Part shown: positions 58,614 through 61,610 of the stretch, piece after piece
How positions within the stretch are numbered: position 1 is the first letter of the stretch
Layout: every line of letters starts with the position of its first letter
Assembly (NCBI GenBank): GCA_022844485.1
Contig: JALHLQ010000023.1
Span: 1 to 61,610, forward strand
DNA length: 61,610 nt
Reading direction: 5' to 3'
DNA from: Xanthobacteraceae bacterium
Lineage (GTDB): Bacteria > Pseudomonadota > Alphaproteobacteria > Rhizobiales > Xanthobacteraceae
Notes under the pieces: model-generated
What the model saw: the letters and a program-made list of their open reading frames with translations, nothing else
Told to the model about the DNA's origin: nothing
Database searches by the model: none
Translations under genes and position numbers: made by a program

Positions 58614-59597
58614 TTAGCGGACGGCGGCGCGCTGCAGGCGATCGTTGATGGCCTCGCCGAGACCGGCGCGCGGAACCGGCATCACGGCGATGGCTTCCGC
58701 TCCGGTTTGATCGAGCGCGCGCAGATGCGCAAAGAGATTCGCCGCCGCTTCCACGAGATCGCGCTTGTCCGAAAGATTGAGGACCTTTCGCGCCTGCCGA
58801 GCCCCGCGCGGGAGCGGCTCGCCGAACGCCAGCAAGGCTTCGCCGGCGCGCACGTCCTCCGCCTCGAGCCGCATCGGGGTGCGCGGGGCGTAATGGGACG
58901 CGAGCATGCCGGGCGCGAGCGGGGCGTCCGCCCCCTTGTCGCTGACGCCGTCCGCGAGCGGCAAGCCGAGCAAACGCTCGATGGCCTCGCGCGCGACCGC
59001 GCCGGGGCGCAGCAGGCGCGGGCGTCCGTCATGGCAGGCGACGATGGCGGACTCCAGGCCGACGGTCGTCGGGCCGCCATCCACGATCAGATCGACGCGG
59101 CCGCGCAGGTCGGCGAGCACATGCGCCGCCGTCGTCGGCGACACGTGGCCGGAGCGATTGGCCGAGGGCGCGACGATCGGCTTCCCCGCGGCGCGCAGAA
59201 GGTCGCGCGCCACCGGATGCGCCGGCACGCGCAAGGCGAAGGTGTCGAGCCCGGCGGTCGCGAGCTCGGAAATCGGAGACGGGCTTCGTTTCGGAAGCAC
59301 AAGCGTCAGCGGCCCAGGCCAAAACGCATTCGCAAGCCGCCCCGCCGCCTCGTCGAATACGGCGAGGCGCTCCGCATCCGCGCGGTCGGGGACGTGCACG
59401 ATCAACGGGTTGAAAGAGGGCCGTCCTTTCGCCGCGTAAAGCCGCGCCACCGCTTCTCCGTTCGTGGCGTCGGCGCCGAGGCCGTACACCGTCTCGGTCG
59501 GAAAGGCGACGAGACCGCCGCGCGCCAGGCACGCGGCCGCGGCGGCGATGGCCTCCGTGTCCGCTTCGAGGACGCGCGTGGTCGGCTCGATGGTCAT
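58614..59597 (-). CDS. tsaC: L-threonylcarbamoyladenylate synthase, two-domain
   Basis: Makes the threonylcarbamoyl-AMP needed for tRNA t6A37. The 327 residues include a YrdC/TsaC domain (GGLVAFPTETVYGLGADAT, KGRPSFNPLIVHVPD, SANRSGHVSPTTA) and a Sua5 C-terminal domain from about residue 215. The length fits Sua5-type enzymes. It is divergent from the acyl-CoA dehydrogenase gene. Confidence 0.94.
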   Translation of the reverse strand: MTIEPTTRVLEADTEAIAAAAACLARGGLVAFPTETVYGLGADATNGEAVARLYAAKGRPSFNPLIVHVPDRADAERLAVFDEAAGRLANAFWPGPLTLVLPKRSPSPISELATAGLDTFALRVPAHPVARDLLRAAGKPIVAPSANRSGHVSPTTAAHVLADLRGRVDLIVDGGPTTVGLESAIVACHDGRPRLLRPGAVAREAIERLLGLPLADGVSDKGADAPLAPGMLASHYAPRTPMRLEAEDVRAGEALLAFGEPLPRGARQARKVLNLSDKRDLVEAAANLFAHLRALDQTGAEAIAVMPVPRAGLGEAINDRLQRAAVR

Positions 59598-59717
59598 CCC
59601 GAATGCTCCGAGTTGACGCTGCTCGCGCCACCCCTAGATTAGCCGATACCCTTTGCTCGGCGGCCCGCGCCCGTACCCTCGCGGTCGAGTACCGTCAAGC
59701 GATCGCCGGAGAGAACG

Positions 59718-61511
59718 ATGGCTTATCGCGCGCCGGTCGCCGACATTGCGTTTACCTTGAAACATTCCGCCGGTCTCGACGCGGCGATTGCCGAGGGGCT
59801 GTATCCCGACCTCAGCGCCGACGTCGTGGATGCCGTCCTCGAAGAGGCAGGCAAATTCGCGACCGATGTGATCGCGCCGCTCAATCGGGTCGGCGATATG
59901 CAAGGCGCGCGGCTCGAAGACGGCGAAGTCGTCATGCCGCCCGGCTGGAAGGAGGTCTACGCCGCCTGGGCCGCGGCCGGGTGGAACGGGCTCGCGAGCC
60001 CCGCCGAATGGGGCGGGCAGGATCTCCCGCATGCGCTCAACGCGGCCTGCATCGAAATGTGGAATTCGGCCTCCATGGCCTTCGGCATCGGCCCTGTTCT
60101 GTCGATGGGGGCCGCGGAAGCGATCGCCGCGCACGGAAGCGAGGAGTTGAAAAGAACCTTCCTGCCGAAGCTGGTTTCCGGCGAATGGATGGGCACCATG
60201 AACCTGACCGAGCCGCAGGCGGGCTCGGATCTGGGGGCCCTGCGCTCGAAAGCCGAACGCGGGCCGGACGGCGCCTATCGCGTCAGCGGGCAAAAAATCT
60301 TCATCACCTATGGCGAGCACCAGCTCACCGAGAACATCATTCATCTGGTGCTCGCGCGGCTGCTGGACGCGCCTCCCGGCACGCGCGGCATCTCGCTCTT
60401 CCTAGTGCCGAAATATCTCGTCGGCGCCGACGGCTCGCTCGGATCGCGCAATGATGTGCGTTGCGCCTCCATCGAGCACAAGCTCGGCATTCACGGCTCC
60501 CCGACCTGCACGATGGCGTTCGGCGATCAGGGCGGTGCGACGGGCTATCTCATCGGCGAGGAGAATCGCGGCCTCGCCTGCATGTTCACGATGATGAACA
60601 ACGCGCGCCTGGCGGTCGGCTTGCAGGGCGTCGCGATTGCCGAGCGCGCCTACCAGGACGCCCTCGCTTACGCCAAGGAGCGCCGGCAAGGCCGCGCGCC
60701 GGGCTGGTCCGGCCCCGGCATGAGCCCGATCGTCGAGCATCCGGATGTCAAGCGCATGCTGCTCGAGATGCGCGCCAAGACCGCCGCGGCGCGCGCCATC
60801 GCTTACACCACGGCGGACGCGATCGACCGCGCGCATCGTCTGCCCGACGAGAAGGCGCGTGCCGCCGCTCATGCGCGCGCATCGCTCCTCACACCGATTG
60901 CCAAGGCGTTTTCGACCGATATCGGCTTCGAGGTCGCCTCGCTCGGCGTGCAGGTGCATGGCGGTGCAGGCTATGTCGAGGAGACGGGCGCCGCACAGCA
61001 TCTGCGCGACGCCAAGATCGCGCAGATTTACGAAGGCACGAACGGCATCCAGGCGATCGATCTTGTCACCCGCAAGCTCCCCATGGAGGGAGGGCAGGTG
61101 GTGCGCGCGCATATCGACCAGCTAAGGGCGATCCTTCGCACCGTTCGCGCATCCAACGACAACGGCATGGGCGCGACCCTCGATTGGGTGGCGCAAGCCG
61201 TCGACCAGCTTGATCGTGTGACCGCCTGGATGATCGAGGCCAATGCGCATCGGCCTGACGACGCGCTGGCCGGCGCGACGCCTTATCTGCGCCTGTTCGC
61301 GCTCGCGACCGGCGGCGTGTATTTGGCGAAGAAGGCGCTTGCGGCGAACGCCGCCTTGCGCAACGGCGACGCCGACGCGCGGCACGGATTGCGCGTGGCG
61401 ACGGCGCGCTTCTTTGCCGCGAATCTCGCGACCGCTGCGCCGGGCCTCGGCGAGAGCGTGATGGCGGGGGCCGACGCCATCGTCTCGGCTTTCACCGATA
61501 CGGCGGCCTAG
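59718..61511 (+). CDS. Acyl-CoA dehydrogenase (DmdC/FadE-like, C-terminally extended)
   Basis: A 597-residue FAD acyl-CoA dehydrogenase of the extended type that includes DmdC (3-methylmercaptopropionyl-CoA dehydrogenase). Visible are GLASPAEWGGQDLPHAL, MNLTEPQAGSDLGALRSK, GQKIFITYGEHQ and AKIAQIYEGTNGIQAIDLV at the catalytic region, plus a roughly 150-residue extra C-terminal domain. Electrons would pass to ETF and then to the ETF-QO at 22.5 kb. GGAGAG precedes the ATG. The TAG stop is the first three bases of the palindromic element 61509-61610. Confidence 0.92.
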   Translation: MAYRAPVADIAFTLKHSAGLDAAIAEGLYPDLSADVVDAVLEEAGKFATDVIAPLNRVGDMQGARLEDGEVVMPPGWKEVYAAWAAAGWNGLASPAEWGGQDLPHALNAACIEMWNSASMAFGIGPVLSMGAAEAIAAHGSEELKRTFLPKLVSGEWMGTMNLTEPQAGSDLGALRSKAERGPDGAYRVSGQKIFITYGEHQLTENIIHLVLARLLDAPPGTRGISLFLVPKYLVGADGSLGSRNDVRCASIEHKLGIHGSPTCTMAFGDQGGATGYLIGEENRGLACMFTMMNNARLAVGLQGVAIAERAYQDALAYAKERRQGRAPGWSGPGMSPIVEHPDVKRMLLEMRAKTAAARAIAYTTADAIDRAHRLPDEKARAAAHARASLLTPIAKAFSTDIGFEVASLGVQVHGGAGYVEETGAAQHLRDAKIAQIYEGTNGIQAIDLVTRKLPMEGGQVVRAHIDQLRAILRTVRASNDNGMGATLDWVAQAVDQLDRVTAWMIEANAHRPDDALAGATPYLRLFALATGGVYLAKKALAANAALRNGDADARHGLRVATARFFAANLATAAPGLGESVMAGADAIVSAFTDTAA

Positions 61512-61610
61512 TGGAGTGGATTTGACATTCGCTACCCATCTAGCAGCGGGTTCACACGCGAATGTCAAATCCAAAACTCCACTAGCAATTTGAATTTGCT
61601 AGTGGTCCTT
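61509..61610. repeat. MITE-like palindromic element, truncated by the window end
   Basis: These 102 bases match 29-130 with three differences (at positions 39, 65 and 75 of the left copy). They include all of arm A and the central small hairpin; arm B would lie beyond the window. The first three bases, TAG, are the acyl-CoA dehydrogenase stop codon. Confidence 0.8.

Overview
The window is about 61.6 kb of high-G+C chromosomal DNA from an alphaproteobacterium. It most likely comes from the Hyphomicrobiales (Rhizobiales), in the Bradyrhizobium / Rhodopseudomonas / Xanthobacteraceae neighbourhood. The pointers are a CcrM-type GAnTC methyltransferase, a Rhizobiales-type TIGR02301 protein, a DUF2336 protein, paired SleB-like hydrolases, CtrA-like TTAA-N7-TTAA boxes, a Pho box of the rhizobial type and palindromic intergenic repeats of kinds common in this order. 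Nearly every base is coding. No gap exceeds 300 bases. I found no rRNA, tRNA, CRISPR array, prophage or transposase gene.

Layout. (1) 1-6.2 kb, minus strand: smc, a DsbA-like periplasmic thioredoxin, moaB and a YpfJ-type zinc metallopeptidase. (2) 6.4-11.1 kb: ccrM (plus) convergent with ptxABCD (minus), a complete phosphite uptake and oxidation operon with a Pho box in front of ptxA. (3) 11.1-17.6 kb: mutY, a small membrane protein, a DciA/DUF721 protein, a short glycosyltransferase, a radical SAM protein, rnhB and a polytopic GT39-like protein. (4) 17.7-26 kb: cyanide-insensitive-type cydAB, a purine permease, a family 4 uracil-DNA glycosylase, ETF-ubiquinone oxidoreductase and a large TPR protein. 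(5) 26-31.5 kb: ispE and ispB (isoprenoid and quinone side chain), a GT2, DUF2007, a TrmN6-like methyltransferase, an S49 peptidase and tiny membrane ORFs. (6) 31.7-41.1 kb: glyQ-glyS, ppdK and a TAXI-TRAP transporter ending in a strong terminator. (7) 41.3-48.9 kb: two tandem SleB-like hydrolases, an MFS transporter, an AcuI-like reductase, and two related four-cysteine secreted proteins flanking a thioesterase and a LysR regulator. (8) 48.9-61.5 kb: phosphatase, HD hydrolase, tag and ygfZ (one minus operon), a dihydroorotase-like protein, DUF2336, small conserved proteins, NUDIX, SRAP, an FAD-linked oxidase, tsaC and an acyl-CoA dehydrogenase.

The most unusual material is in repeats and regulation. 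A roughly 160-base palindromic, MITE-like element bounded by TA dinucleotides occurs at the left edge, and the first 102 bases of a second copy end the window. In each copy an outermost TAG is the stop codon of the adjoining gene (smc and the acyl-CoA dehydrogenase). glyS carries an in-frame insertion of a palindromic repeat of about 105 bases, and just upstream a low-G+C patch replaces the usual sequence. The ptx operon has a recognisable Pho box. CtrA-like and GAnTC sites sit in front of envelope genes, and a perfect 26-base palindrome lies at the ccrM start.

Housekeeping products are confident from motifs. Start codons are choices based on motifs and ribosome binding sites. Regulatory assignments are by eye and are inference.
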